Shown: positions 1 through 8,767 of the stretch, one piece after another
How the letters are laid out: every line of letters begins with the position of its first letter
Position numbering within the stretch: position 1 is the stretch's first letter
Assembly: GCA_028694215.1 (NCBI GenBank)
Contig: JAQUTW010000003.1
Coordinates: 1-64,000, forward strand
DNA length: 64,000 nucleotides
Direction: 5' to 3'
From: Paludibacteraceae bacterium
GTDB lineage: Bacteria; Bacteroidota; Bacteroidia; Bacteroidales; Paludibacteraceae
Made by a program: the position numbers and the translations under genes
The notes under the pieces: model-generated
Databases searched by the model: none
Seen by the model: the letters and a program-made list of their open reading frames with translations, nothing else
What the model was told of the DNA's origin: nothing

Positions 1-28
1 ATAACGCCCTTGCTCTCAAAAGCGGTTG

Positions 29-36
29 CAAAGATA
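29..36 (-). promoter_or_regulatory. -7 promoter box TATCTTTG reading off the left edge
   Basis: The minus strand reads TATCTTTG, matching the Bacteroidota -7 consensus TAnnTTTG, and points out of the window. The following bases (CAACCGCTTTT) also follow the stable-RNA promoter at 61113-61120, so the unseen target may be a stable RNA. The remaining 37-167 stretch is A/T-rich with no gene that I can see. Confidence 0.6.
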
Positions 37-167
37 CAATACTTATACGAAGTATACAAACTTTTAAAAGAAATATTTTAAAAAAATTACAATACGCTGA
101 TAATCAAATAAAAATAAAAAATATTTTTTTAGAATGCAAACAAAAAAGGCATTATAAAACATAATTT

Positions 168-815
168 CTATTCAAAAACAGATAAAAAACAGGCAAAAAG
201 TTCTTGTTGAACCTCAAAAATAGAAATTTCACGACTCAATTCGTGCTGCATAGACGTTACGCCTTTATCGGTAAAACCACAAGGATTGATATTTTTGAAA
301 TAATTTAAATCGGTATTGACGTTTAGAGCGAAACCGTGCATGGTGACAAAACGACTACATCTCACACCAATTGCTGCTATTTTTCGACATCGTGCAGGAT
401 TGTCACTGTCCAACCAAACGCCTGCGGCTCCATTTAAACGCATTGCCGTTATGCCATATTTTGCCAAAACAAGTATAATAGCTTTTTCTACATTATATAT
501 ATAGAATTTTAATCCGAGATGTAAACTTTCCAAATCAAAAATGGGGTAACCTACTATCTGACCTTTACCATGATATGTTATATCCCCGCCACGGTTGGTT
601 CTGATTAATGGCACATGATTGGGATTAAACAACAGATTTTCAGCATGTCCACTTTTCCCAAGGGTATAAACATCAGGATGTTCACACAAAACAAGTCTGT
701 TTTCAAAAGGGTAACCTTTTCTTTTGGCTTCTATTGCTTCATTAAAAAACATTTCCTGCCGTTGTAAAGCTTCTGCATAATCTACTATACCCCAATTATC
801 CAATATCATAAACAC
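168..815 (-). CDS. lipB: Octanoyl-[ACP]:protein N-octanoyltransferase LipB
   Basis: LipB moves octanoate from acyl carrier protein to the lipoyl domains of 2-oxoacid dehydrogenases and the glycine cleavage H protein in the cytoplasm, the first step of de novo lipoate synthesis. The 215-aa product has the family signature RGGDITYHGKGQ at residues 75-86, the conserved lysine K145 in RKIAAIG, and the catalytic cysteine C179 in NPCG. Its length is normal for the family. It is the last gene of a minus-strand run and starts 5 bases after the S4-domain gene ends, so the two are probably co-transcribed. A start at the third codon (809) is equally possible. Confidence 0.95.
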   Translation of the reverse strand: MFMILDNWGIVDYAEALQRQEMFFNEAIEAKRKGYPFENRLVLCEHPDVYTLGKSGHAENLLFNPNHVPLIRTNRGGDITYHGKGQIVGYPIFDLESLHLGLKFYIYNVEKAIILVLAKYGITAMRLNGAAGVWLDSDNPARCRKIAAIGVRCSRFVTMHGFALNVNTDLNYFKNINPCGFTDKGVTSMQHELSREISIFEVQQELFACFLSVFE

Positions 816-820
816 ATAAA

Positions 821-1243
821 TTAATCTTCTTCATCGAAATTCCATTCGTAATCATCATCTATAAAATATGGTGTGTCGTCAACATAACTTTCCATATCGC
901 GCCGTTCTTTTTTAGTTGGGCGACCGGTTCCTTTTTCACGATATGCGGTTTTATCAAGTTTTAGCAGATCTAATAGCTGTAATTGTTCCGGCGAAGTAAC
1001 TTGCTGCATAAAATCCGGTACCATTCTGGCATTCATTCTATTTTGCGCCAACGCCAATACTTTAAACGAATAAAGTATTGGCGCACGACGGATTTGTATA
1101 ACATCATTTACGGCTATGGTCTTTGACGGTTTAACTCGTTGTCCCTGCATCAAAACCTTCCCCTTTTTGCAGGCTTCTGCCGCCAAACTTCTTGTTTTGA
1201 ACAGTCGAACTGACCACATCCATTTATCTATGCGGACTTCCAT
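821..1243 (-). CDS. hslR: S4-domain RNA-binding protein, Hsp15 (HslR) family
   Basis: This 140-aa protein opens with an S4 RNA-binding domain (about residues 1-60, starting MEVRIDKWMWSVRLFKTRS) and ends in a charged, acidic tail. In E. coli, Hsp15 binds free 50S subunits that still carry nascent-chain tRNA after translation aborts. That role is known for the family and only inferred here. The gene lies 34 bases downstream of the subtilase gene and 5 bases upstream of lipB on the same strand. It is intact and of normal length. Confidence 0.85.
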   Translation of the reverse strand: MEVRIDKWMWSVRLFKTRSLAAEACKKGKVLMQGQRVKPSKTIAVNDVIQIRRAPILYSFKVLALAQNRMNARMVPDFMQQVTSPEQLQLLDLLKLDKTAYREKGTGRPTKKERRDMESYVDDTPYFIDDDYEWNFDEED

Positions 1244-1277
1244 TATCTTTTATCAGTATTCACAGAACACTGTTTCT

Positions 1278-3434
1278 TTACTTCTTAATTAAAATGCGTT
1301 TCGTTTCTGAATTTGTATTGCCTGCTATTTTTACAACATAAACACCTTCCGACAAATCAGATAGTTCCAATTCAAAAGTTTCTTTGGCTGTAATATCTCC
1401 AATTGCCTTAGAATAAACTATTTGCCCATTTACATTATAAACAGTCAATTTTAAATTTGTATCTGACTGGGCAAAAAGAACGTTGCAATGACCTTCTGTA
1501 ACTGTAGGATATAAAAATATTTTTTCCGGATACAATTTGGTTTGTTCAACAGAAGTTTGAGTTATGATTTTCAGTAAGCCATTATAAGCATTAATTTTCC
1601 CATATCCCCACGAATTATTTGGCAATGCACTTCCTGTATAAGAATCAGAAGTAGATGTTGTAGCCAAAACTTCACGCACTCTTTCAGGTGTTAAAGTTTT
1701 ATCTGCCTGTAACCATGTAGCTAAAACACCGGTTACAAAAGGGCTGGACATTGATGTACCCTGCATATAGCCCCAATAATATTTCTGACCATTTTCGGTT
1801 GCTTCTGCTGCTTTGTCCATTGCAGATACGGCAGCATCGTTACTTGGCAAAGAAGAAATAAGAAGTGACCCCGGAGCTGTAATATCTGGTTTAATACGAT
1901 TGTCAACCGTAGGACCTTTGCTTGAAAATCCCGTTAAAGCACCAACAACCGGATAATATATACTTGGTTTGCGACTCTGATAAGCTCCGACAGAAATAAT
2001 CCGTTTACCTGTTCCTCCTAATTCACCTACAGAAGTTGTCGCATTACCGGCTGTCCAACTAGAAATACTGTTGTTGGTCAAATAAGAATAATTATCATCT
2101 GCCCACATATTAATTTCGCCTCCTGTTCCGGAAACAATAATTCCAACATAATTACCACTCGTTAAACTGTTTAAATTTACAGCTACCAATACATTACCTT
2201 TTTTATTTGTGGCATTCTTCTCACGAGAAACCAAAACATTTCCAGAAGCTCCTGTCGTAATAGAAAAAGAACTGGACTTTGAAACTGTTGCACGCAAATC
2301 ACCGGTTGACCAAACCTCTTTTTCTGTTGACTTATTGTAAATTACGCATCGTACTGTATAAGTTGAATCTGCCTCTCCCCAAACATCAACCATTCCGTAA
2401 CGTGTTGATGAATAATAAAATCCCATAAATGTTTTTATAGGTGAACTCGTTGTCAATGTTTGTTTAATATGTACTTTATCTTCGCCTTCATTTCCGGCAG
2501 AACCGACCAATAATTTTCCGGCTCCCTGCATCTCGTCACAAACACGGTCAAAAGTGGAAGTTCCGTCGTGAGGACCTACGTGCATACCCAAACTCATATT
2601 AACTACACAAGGTTTATTTACAGATTCTGCATAATTATATATATATTTTACACCATTTGAGATACTCACATTATCAGATGTATTGTCATTCAAATTATAG
2701 CTCACCAATACAATATCGGCATCAGAAGCTACTCCATAATAGTTGTTCCCTTTGTAAGCTCCTGCTGCTATTCCGGTTACATGCGTTCCGTGTCCAACAG
2801 CATCGGTTGTATCATCATACTTAGCTGCCAATATTTCCTCTTTTGTTGTGTATTCCTTTCCTCCTGAAAATCCCGAAGGTGCACCACCCGACAAATTTTG
2901 ATTCCACACACGTTTTACACGTAAATCGGATTTAGCTGTATCAAAGAAATTGATATGACCATATTCAAAACCATGGTCAACAACTCCTACCACCACACCC
3001 GTGCCAAGAAATGGCATTGTTAACGGTGAAGTTCCTGCCTGAACCTTATCCACTTCGGCAGAAGGACGAGCTTTGTCCATACGTTTATAAACAGGAAAGC
3101 CAATTTCTATACGTTTCACATCATTCAATGCCGCCACATCATTCAATTTATCAACGGGAACACGAACTGCAACAATATCTGTATATTCGGCATCGACCAA
3201 TACTCCCAGATTTTTCAAATTGGTTATATCTGCCTGCTCAGACAAATAAATAAAAGCTGACACATACTCCATATTATTAATGGATTTTATAGCATACATC
3301 TTTTTTAAAGGAATGTCAACTTTTGCTTTTTCAATTGATACAAAATTGTTGGTATATGGCGACATTTTTGGAGATTGTGCCATAGCAGTACAAAAGACTA
3401 ATACTGCGACAAAACTTAAAACAGTCTTTTTCAT
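1278..3434 (-). CDS. Secreted S8 subtilisin-like protease with T9SS sorting domain
   Basis: The 718-aa protein begins with a Sec signal peptide (residues 1-19, ending AMAQ). A propeptide-like stretch follows, then an S8 catalytic domain with the full triad: D153 in VVDHGFEYGH, H215 in GHGTHVTG and S561 in GTSMSSPFVTG. Between H215 and S561 is an inserted region of roughly 150 residues rich in Ser, Thr and Gly, resembling the beta-rich inserts of other Bacteroidota subtilases. The last 85 or so residues (from about LYPEKIFLYPT) form a type A T9SS sorting domain ending in ILIKK, so export across the outer membrane by the Por system is expected. It follows a small lipoprotein gene on the same strand. 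The substrate is unknown. Confidence 0.93.
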   Translation of the reverse strand: MKKTVLSFVAVLVFCTAMAQSPKMSPYTNNFVSIEKAKVDIPLKKMYAIKSINNMEYVSAFIYLSEQADITNLKNLGVLVDAEYTDIVAVRVPVDKLNDVAALNDVKRIEIGFPVYKRMDKARPSAEVDKVQAGTSPLTMPFLGTGVVVGVVDHGFEYGHINFFDTAKSDLRVKRVWNQNLSGGAPSGFSGGKEYTTKEEILAAKYDDTTDAVGHGTHVTGIAAGAYKGNNYYGVASDADIVLVSYNLNDNTSDNVSISNGVKYIYNYAESVNKPCVVNMSLGMHVGPHDGTSTFDRVCDEMQGAGKLLVGSAGNEGEDKVHIKQTLTTSSPIKTFMGFYYSSTRYGMVDVWGEADSTYTVRCVIYNKSTEKEVWSTGDLRATVSKSSSFSITTGASGNVLVSREKNATNKKGNVLVAVNLNSLTSGNYVGIIVSGTGGEINMWADDNYSYLTNNSISSWTAGNATTSVGELGGTGKRIISVGAYQSRKPSIYYPVVGALTGFSSKGPTVDNRIKPDITAPGSLLISSLPSNDAAVSAMDKAAEATENGQKYYWGYMQGTSMSSPFVTGVLATWLQADKTLTPERVREVLATTSTSDSYTGSALPNNSWGYGKINAYNGLLKIITQTSVEQTKLYPEKIFLYPTVTEGHCNVLFAQSDTNLKLTVYNVNGQIVYSKAIGDITAKETFELELSDLSEGVYVVKIAGNTNSETKRILIKK

Positions 3435-3451
3435 GATTTTTGTAATTTTAA

Positions 3452-3919
3452 TTAATTATTTTTAGTTATAGGTTTACGAATAATAATACGCGTAGGTAAT
3501 TCTATATTATTAATGCCTTTCACTTGTAAAAGTTCCGGCAAGCGCACAATAGGACAAGTAAACGAAACGATATTCTTGGACAAAGATGTAATCTGTCCAC
3601 CCATCAAACCAATAGCATTTGCATCAAAATCAGAAGAGACCTCCAAATAACCGGTCACCACTACGGTTTTCTTTTTGTCGTCCAAACGTTTTAAACCATA
3701 TTGCGCAATAAGTTTTTCCGATGGTTCATACTTTGATAGTGATTTCAACGAAGCAGTTTCTTGCCCTAAGTCATACCACAACGACTCAAAGCCAACTGAA
3801 TAGGTTACATTTTCAGGCAGTTTCGTCTTAAATTGATTAGGAATGGATTTTGACGCAGCACAACTAATCAAGATAAGTATGCTCAAAAATCCGAATACAA
3901 ATTGATGTAAAGTTTTCAT
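3452..3919 (-). CDS. Small lipoprotein of unknown function
   Basis: The 155-aa product has a lipoprotein signal: a hydrophobic segment (residues 8-19) and a lipobox with the lipidated cysteine at C20 (LIS-C). The mature part is about 135 residues, ends IIIRKPITKNN, and shows no motif I recognise. Its start overlaps the end of tilS by four bases, indicating translational coupling, and the protease gene follows after 17 bases. I can only say that it is a predicted envelope lipoprotein in the tilS operon. Confidence 0.8.
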   Translation of the reverse strand: MKTLHQFVFGFLSILILISCAASKSIPNQFKTKLPENVTYSVGFESLWYDLGQETASLKSLSKYEPSEKLIAQYGLKRLDDKKKTVVVTGYLEVSSDFDANAIGLMGGQITSLSKNIVSFTCPIVRLPELLQVKGINNIELPTRIIIRKPITKNN

Positions 3920-5241
3920 TTAATAAATTTTATATGTAAAAAACGTTTCGTTGCCGCTGTTATTTTATAACGTTCATCTATACGGTACCCTACTACCCAA
4001 ACAATCTGATTTAATGAAGTTAATACCCATGTTTGTTCCTTTTCGAGTAAGGAAAGTTTATTATCAATAAGAAAGTCGCTAATTTTTTTCTGTTGCTTCA
4101 TGCCAAATGGCGTAAAACGATCGCCACTTTTCCACAAACGTAATATTAACGGAAAAGTTAATTTATCTTTATCTAAAAAAGCCTCATTATTTCCTGCTTT
4201 TATTGTATCAAACTGATTATAAGATAAATAATTAAACTTTAAATGAAATGGGGAAAAACACTCTTCCATTTCTTCCGTGATGATGAAATCTTCTGTATTC
4301 TCTTTTTCTATAGGTTCTATCAATAAAAGTTCTCTATCTTTGACAAGTCGATGTGTTTTCGACAAAAATTGTTTACCTGAGTTGCTCTTGACAGCATCAA
4401 CTATCTGCTCCGTTACTTCCGAATTAAAATTAAAGCGTGCAAGTAATTCATACAAAAGTGTTTGAGGCGCAGGTCGGCACATCAATTTTTCAATTGAAAT
4501 TTGAAAAATACCGTTTTCTTCTTTCACTATCTCCTGTTCCGATACGTAACAATAATTATTGTAAACTTCCTCTATATCATGCAAATACGACATTGTATGC
4601 AACATTGTATTGGTAAACGAAGGATTTATACTTTCCAACTGCGGTACAATTTTATGACGAATATAGTTTCGCAAAAATGCTGTGTCGGAATTTGTAGAAT
4701 CGTACACAAAACACAACTTGTTTTTACACGCATAATCCTCTATTTCAGAACGTTTGCACAAAAGCAACGGACGCACAATATTGTTTTGTTTCGCTTTCAT
4801 TCCCGATAGTCCGTGTATGCCGGTACCACGTATCAAATTAATAAAAAAAGTTTCCACAGCATCATCTGCATGATGAGCCACCACCACACAAGCAAAGCCA
4901 TTTCCATTTATTAAAGTTTGAAACCATTCGTATCGTAATTGTCTGGCAGCCATTTCTATAGACAAATGATGTTCCGATGCATAACGTTTAGTATCAAAAT
5001 CGATACTGAAAAATGGCAAGTTATAAGTAAAAGTAAACTGCTTCACAAACTTAAAATCGCGATCGGATTCATCGCCTCTTAAATGAAAATTGCAATGTGC
5101 CACCGAACAATCGTAGCCTAAACGCACCAAAAGATGCAATAGTACGATTGAATCGACACCGCCACTCACAGCAACCAAAAGTTTATCATCTTTGGTAAAC
5201 AGCCGTTCCTTTTCTATATATGCCGCTATTTTTTGATGCAT
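3916..5241 (-). CDS. tilS: tRNA(Ile)-lysidine synthetase TilS
   Basis: TilS uses ATP and lysine to convert C34 of tRNA-Ile(CAU) to lysidine, so that the tRNA reads AUA instead of AUG. The 441-aa product carries the PP-loop SGGVDS at residues 26-31 and the N-type ATP pyrophosphatase fold. The C-terminal part (about residues 350-441, with the motif SGDRFTPFGMKQQKKISDFL) matches the TilS C-terminal domain. The start codon overlaps the stop of the upstream DUF3467 gene by one base (TGATG), and the 3' end overlaps the lipoprotein gene by four. It is essential in most bacteria, and AUA codons are common in this AT-rich DNA. Confidence 0.96.
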   Translation of the reverse strand: MHQKIAAYIEKERLFTKDDKLLVAVSGGVDSIVLLHLLVRLGYDCSVAHCNFHLRGDESDRDFKFVKQFTFTYNLPFFSIDFDTKRYASEHHLSIEMAARQLRYEWFQTLINGNGFACVVVAHHADDAVETFFINLIRGTGIHGLSGMKAKQNNIVRPLLLCKRSEIEDYACKNKLCFVYDSTNSDTAFLRNYIRHKIVPQLESINPSFTNTMLHTMSYLHDIEEVYNNYCYVSEQEIVKEENGIFQISIEKLMCRPAPQTLLYELLARFNFNSEVTEQIVDAVKSNSGKQFLSKTHRLVKDRELLLIEPIEKENTEDFIITEEMEECFSPFHLKFNYLSYNQFDTIKAGNNEAFLDKDKLTFPLILRLWKSGDRFTPFGMKQQKKISDFLIDNKLSLLEKEQTWVLTSLNQIVWVVGYRIDERYKITAATKRFLHIKFIK

Positions 5242-5552
5242 CAGGCTTCACCGCCGCCAAACATAGGCGTCGGAGGTATCATTGAGTTAGTATCCGTTTT
5301 TATCTTTCCGTATTGTTCCTCATATTTGGTTATATTGTCCTGAATGGCAAACATCAAACGTTTTGCGTGTTCCGGTGTCAAAATAATACGCGATTTTACA
5401 TGTGCTTTCGGAGTTCCCGGCATAATGCGTACAAAATCGACCACAAACTCCGATGAAGAATGTGATATAATAGCCAAATTGGAATAAATACCGTCTGCTA
5501 CTTCAGCCGACAGTTCAATGTTAAGTTGATTTTCTTTTGTTTCCATATTCAT
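5241..5552 (-). CDS. DUF3467 domain protein
   Basis: The 103-aa product matches the DUF3467 family, small proteins widespread in Bacteroidota. Core motifs visible here are ADGIYSNLAIISHSSSEFVVDF and KSRIILTPEHAKRLMFAI, followed by an amphipathic helix and a Gly/Pro-rich tail. The function is unknown. It is the first gene of the tilS operon and is translationally coupled to tilS. The second Met (5546) is an alternative start. A near-consensus -7 box (GACATTTG) lies just upstream, back-to-back with the cysK promoter. Confidence 0.85.
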   Translation of the reverse strand: MNMETKENQLNIELSAEVADGIYSNLAIISHSSSEFVVDFVRIMPGTPKAHVKSRIILTPEHAKRLMFAIQDNITKYEEQYGKIKTDTNSMIPPTPMFGGGEA

Positions 5553-5585
5553 TAGACGTTAAATGCAAATGTCAGTAAAAAATAG

Positions 5586-5593
5586 TACTTTTG
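5586..5593 (+). promoter_or_regulatory. -7 promoter box TACTTTTG for cysK
   Basis: TACTTTTG matches TAnnTTTG and lies 33 bases before the ATG at 5627. No clear -33 TTTG is visible. Its position rules out an in-frame start at 5591, which would fall inside the box. Confidence 0.7.
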
Positions 5594-5626
5594 CAAAACA
5601 AAACAGTTATTCTAAATATCAAATAT

Positions 5627-6574
5627 ATGGCAAAGATAGTAAAAAATTTAATGGAGTTGGTAGGAAATACACCTTTATTGGAATTATTTAATTTTCAGAA
5701 AGAAAACCGGCTAAAAGCTCACATTATTGGCAAACTGGAATATTTTAATCCGGCAGGCAGTATAAAAGACAGAGTTGGCGTAGCGATGATAGAAGCCGCC
5801 GAAAAAAACGGGGTTATTCATGAAGGATCAACAATTATAGAGCCAACAAGCGGCAACACAGGCATCGGTTTGGCAATGGCGGCAGCCATTAAACATTACC
5901 GACTCATTTTAACAATGCCGGACAGTATGAGCATTGAAAGGCGTTTGCTGCTGAAAGCTTTGGGAGCCGAAATTGTATTGACCGAAGGCGCAAAAGGCAT
6001 TGCCGGTTCTGTTGAAAAAGCCAACGAACTTCACCAACAAATTCCAAACAGTTTTATTCCACAACAATTTAACAATCCTGCCAATCCTGATATTCATTAT
6101 CATACTACGGCAAAAGAAATTTGGCGCGATACAGACGGAAAAATAGATGTTTTTGTATGTGGCGTAGGCAGTGCCGGAACCATTACAGGTTGTGGTCGTC
6201 GATTAAAGGAATTAAATCCTGCCATAGAAATTATAGCCGTAGAACCGGCATCGTCGCCTGTTTTATCGGGTGGGAAAGCCGCACCTCATCAAATTCAGGG
6301 CATAGGAGCAGGATTTATTCCCGGAAACTATGATGCCAATGTAATAGATAAAATTATCACAGTTGCCAACGAAGATGCCATTCGTACCAGCAGAGCCGTT
6401 TCTAAACTCGAAGGTCTGCTGTTGGGATTTTCCGGTGGTGCGGCTTTGTTTGCAGCCGAGCAATTAGCCAAAAAAGATACTTATTCCGGTAAAAATATTG
6501 TCGTTATATTTCCTGATTCCGGTGAACGTTATTTCTCAACAATTTTGTTTGACGAAGAAAATCGCCCCTTATAA
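5627..6574 (+). CDS. cysK: Cysteine synthase A (O-acetylserine sulfhydrylase)
   Basis: A PLP enzyme that makes L-cysteine from O-acetylserine and sulfide. The 315-aa protein begins MAKIVKNLMELVGNTPLLEL. K47 in NPAGSIKDRV is the Schiff-base lysine, residues 73-79 (PTSGNTG) form the substrate loop, and the phosphate-binding glycine-rich stretch (GVGSAGTITG) is present. I start it at 5627 because an upstream in-frame start would overlap the -7 promoter box. It is monocistronic: tRNA-Ser with its own promoter follows within 65 bases, and the DUF3467 operon is divergent. Confidence 0.96.
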   Translation: MAKIVKNLMELVGNTPLLELFNFQKENRLKAHIIGKLEYFNPAGSIKDRVGVAMIEAAEKNGVIHEGSTIIEPTSGNTGIGLAMAAAIKHYRLILTMPDSMSIERRLLLKALGAEIVLTEGAKGIAGSVEKANELHQQIPNSFIPQQFNNPANPDIHYHTTAKEIWRDTDGKIDVFVCGVGSAGTITGCGRRLKELNPAIEIIAVEPASSPVLSGGKAAPHQIQGIGAGFIPGNYDANVIDKIITVANEDAIRTSRAVSKLEGLLLGFSGGAALFAAEQLAKKDTYSGKNIVVIFPDSGERYFSTILFDEENRPL

Positions 6575-6586
6575 AAATTTGTTATC

Positions 6587-6621
6587 GGTAAGAAAACCAA
6601 CATTCAAACTTTTTTCTTACC
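6587..6621 (+). repeat. Inverted repeat overlapping the tRNA-Ser promoter
   Basis: GGTAAGAAAA (6587-6596) and TTTTCTTACC (6612-6621) form a perfect 10-bp inverted repeat with a 15-base spacer. The right arm runs into the -7 box of the tRNA-Ser promoter. It could be a cysK transcript-end hairpin or an operator; the sequence does not decide. Confidence 0.5.
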
Positions 6622-6625
6622 TTTG
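6618..6625 (+). promoter_or_regulatory. -7 promoter box TACCTTTG for tRNA-Ser
   Basis: TACCTTTG fits TAnnTTTG and ends 11 bases before the mature tRNA-Ser 5' end, the short spacing seen before the stable RNAs in this window. Confidence 0.7.
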
Positions 6626-6636
6626 CAGCCGCAAAA

Positions 6637-6723
6637 GGAAAGATGCCGGAGTGGTCGATCGGGCCGCACTCGAAATGCGGTGAACGGGTAACTGTTCCGG
6701 GGGTTCGAATCCCTCTCTTTCCG
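6637..6723 (+). tRNA. tRNA-Ser (CGA anticodon)
   Basis: This is a class II tRNA of 87 nt. The acceptor stem GGAAAGA pairs with TCTTTCC, the anticodon arm CCGCA-CTCGAAA-TGCGG gives anticodon CGA (reads UCG), a long variable arm follows, and the T-loop is GGTTCGAAT. The discriminator is G, as is usual for serine tRNAs, and CCA is not encoded. It has its own promoter and terminator. Confidence 0.95.
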
Positions 6724-6742
6724 CAAAACGACATAAGTTAAT

Positions 6743-6780
6743 AAAAAGCAGCCTTTTACATACGTAAGAGGCTGCTTTTT
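6743..6780 (+). terminator. Rho-independent terminator after tRNA-Ser
   Basis: AAAAAGCAGCC pairs with GGCTGCTTTTT around a 16-base loop, ending in a T run. The flanking A run means it could also stop minus-strand transcripts from the HD-domain gene. Confidence 0.85.
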
Positions 6781-6863
6781 GAAAAAAACTGCCACAGATT
6801 TGCCACATTTTTTTTACGCGGAAATAACGAAAACGTAAAAAAGTCGTATTTCCAGTAATATCA

Positions 6864-7529
6864 TTACATCAGATATTGTCCATTAACATTGAGTCTAAAT
6901 TGCAAGCCAAGCACATCAGCCGATTTACGACATAAAAGCATACGGTTCAAAAAAATCTCAAAATAATCCATTACCGCACAGATATCCGTATTAATGGTCA
7001 GTTGCAATGTAATTGTTTTTTCCTCCACATTCAGAAGAACTTCCGAAGTTTCTGCCGCATAATTCACACGGTCATGAATATCAAATGCAATGGTGTCACT
7101 GTTTCGTACACGGCTGCGTCGTACATCTGTTTTATCGGCAAGTATTACAGCCGCAGCAATAGCATTTACAGGAAATGCCGTATCATCGTCATGGTACCCG
7201 ATAGCCGTAATAATAGAAGCTACATCCACCGATGGCATTCCCATTTTATCCAAAATACGAAAAGCCATTACCGCTCCTGTTTGAGCATGATTGATACGAT
7301 TTACCACATTACCGATATCATGCATATAAGCAGCTATTTTAACTAATTCTATATCGTGTTCGCTATAATGCAATGCTGTGAGAATATCACTGGCTACTTT
7401 GGCACAATTGGTAACATGTGCAAAACTGTGTTCCGTATATCCCAAAGCCAACAATGACGCATCTGCCTGCAATATATACGTTCTTATCTCTTTCGATTTT
7501 ACAATGTCTTTATACGTTATTTCCGACAT
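6864..7529 (-). CDS. HD-domain metal-dependent phosphohydrolase
   Basis: The 221-aa protein has the HD superfamily ligand pattern: H38 (SFAHVTNCA), H69-D70 in YMHDIGNV, a following His (INHAQTG) and a downstream Asp (ILADKTDV). A beta-rich C-terminal region without an obvious second domain follows. Such proteins hydrolyse phosphate esters, often of nucleotides, but the substrate cannot be read from sequence. It is the last gene of the relA-like operon, 2 bases after cinA, so a role in nucleotide or alarmone turnover is an attractive but unproven guess. Confidence 0.8.
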   Translation of the reverse strand: MSEITYKDIVKSKEIRTYILQADASLLALGYTEHSFAHVTNCAKVASDILTALHYSEHDIELVKIAAYMHDIGNVVNRINHAQTGAVMAFRILDKMGMPSVDVASIITAIGYHDDDTAFPVNAIAAAVILADKTDVRRSRVRNSDTIAFDIHDRVNYAAETSEVLLNVEEKTITLQLTINTDICAVMDYFEIFLNRMLLCRKSADVLGLQFRLNVNGQYLM

Positions 7530-7531
7530 AT

Positions 7532-8767
7532 TTATCCTAAAAATTTAATTAAATCGCCAAGCGATTGATTGACTGTTCGTTCAATAACTTTCGGGCGATC
7601 GTTTCCCAATTGATATTTGTGTGCAGACACGCCATTTTTTCCTGCCACGGCAATCCAAACCGTACCGACAGGTTTTTCATCACTTCCGCCAGTAGGACCG
7701 GCTATTCCTGTTGTAGCCACAGCATAATCCACTTTCATTTTTTCAAGACAGCCTTGTGCCATTTCTTCTGCCGTTTGGCGACTAACTGCTCCATATTTCC
7801 GTAATGTTTCTTCCGAAACGCCCAACATTTTATTTTTTATTTCGTTATTGTAAGAAACTACCCCTCCTTTAAAATAAACTGAAGATCCCGGCACAGACAC
7901 AATTTTGGCAGCCAAAGCACCGCCCGAACAACTCTCTGCTGTTGCCAATGTTAAATATCTATCGGTAAATAGTTTATGTACTACTGTTTCTAAAGTATCC
8001 GTCTCTTCACCTACCATATAAGGTTTTATCAATTTCTCCAATTTTGCCAATTCGTCCTGCATTCTTTGCGGCAAATTCATCTGTTCTGTACCACGTGCCG
8101 ACAAACGAAGACGAACCAAACCGGCCTGCGGCAAATAAGCCAACTTAAAAGCTTGTGGCAAAGCATCTTCCCATTCCGAAATTGTATCGGCAAGAAACGA
8201 TTCACCAATGCCTTGAGTTAAAATGGTATGATGAAGAATGACCTCATCGACATGACGTGCTTCCAACCGAGGCAACACATATTGATTCATCAGAAACTTC
8301 ATTTCGGAAGGCACTCCCGGCAAAGACACAATAATTTTCCCGTTCTGTTCAAACCACATTCCGGGAGCAGTTCCCACTTCGTTGAACAGCACAGTGCAGC
8401 AATCAGGGACATCTGCCTGATGATGATTTACTTCATTAAATGGCAATCCTCGCATTTCAAAATAATTTGCCACATGTTCAAATGTGGGCTGATGCACAAC
8501 CATTTTTGCACCAAAAAAACGACATAGAACCTGTTTTGTCATGTCATCTTTCGTTGGTCCGAGCCCTCCCGTTAAAATTACTGCATCGGCAAAATGCAAT
8601 TCATTTTCCAATGTACAAGTTATTTCCGTGGGATCATCTGCAACTGTAACTATATGTTCCACATCCACATTGACTCTGTTTAACTGTTCCGCCATCCACG
8701 AAGCATTGGTATTTACCACCTGCCCTATCAGCAATTCGTCTCCTATATTAATTAATGTAGTTTTCAT
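7532..8767 (-). CDS. cinA: CinA-family nicotinamide-nucleotide amidohydrolase
   Basis: The 411-aa two-domain protein has an N-terminal molybdopterin-binding-like domain (about residues 1-170; motifs IGDELLIGQVVNTN and GGLGPTKDDMT) and a C-terminal CinA/PncC domain (about 250-411; motifs ATAESCSGG and TTGIAGPTGG). The C-terminal domain deamidates nicotinamide mononucleotide in NAD salvage, and the N-terminal domain has ADP-ribose pyrophosphatase activity in some homologues. The old name, competence/damage-inducible, reflects its operon in Gram-positives. It overlaps the relA-like gene by four bases and precedes the HD gene by 2 bases. Length and motifs are intact. Confidence 0.94.
   Translation of the reverse strand: MKTTLINIGDELLIGQVVNTNASWMAEQLNRVNVDVEHIVTVADDPTEITCTLENELHFADAVILTGGLGPTKDDMTKQVLCRFFGAKMVVHQPTFEHVANYFEMRGLPFNEVNHHQADVPDCCTVLFNEVGTAPGMWFEQNGKIIVSLPGVPSEMKFLMNQYVLPRLEARHVDEVILHHTILTQGIGESFLADTISEWEDALPQAFKLAYLPQAGLVRLRLSARGTEQMNLPQRMQDELAKLEKLIKPYMVGEETDTLETVVHKLFTDRYLTLATAESCSGGALAAKIVSVPGSSVYFKGGVVSYNNEIKNKMLGVSEETLRKYGAVSRQTAEEMAQGCLEKMKVDYAVATTGIAGPTGGSDEKPVGTVWIAVAGKNGVSAHKYQLGNDRPKVIERTVNQSLGDLIKFLG

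Noticed and set aside
43-57. A short palindromic stretch (tatacgaagtata) resembling part of a loxP arm
   Set aside because: Only about 11 bases match, there is no second arm or spacer, and the region is A/T-rich; chance is the simplest reading.
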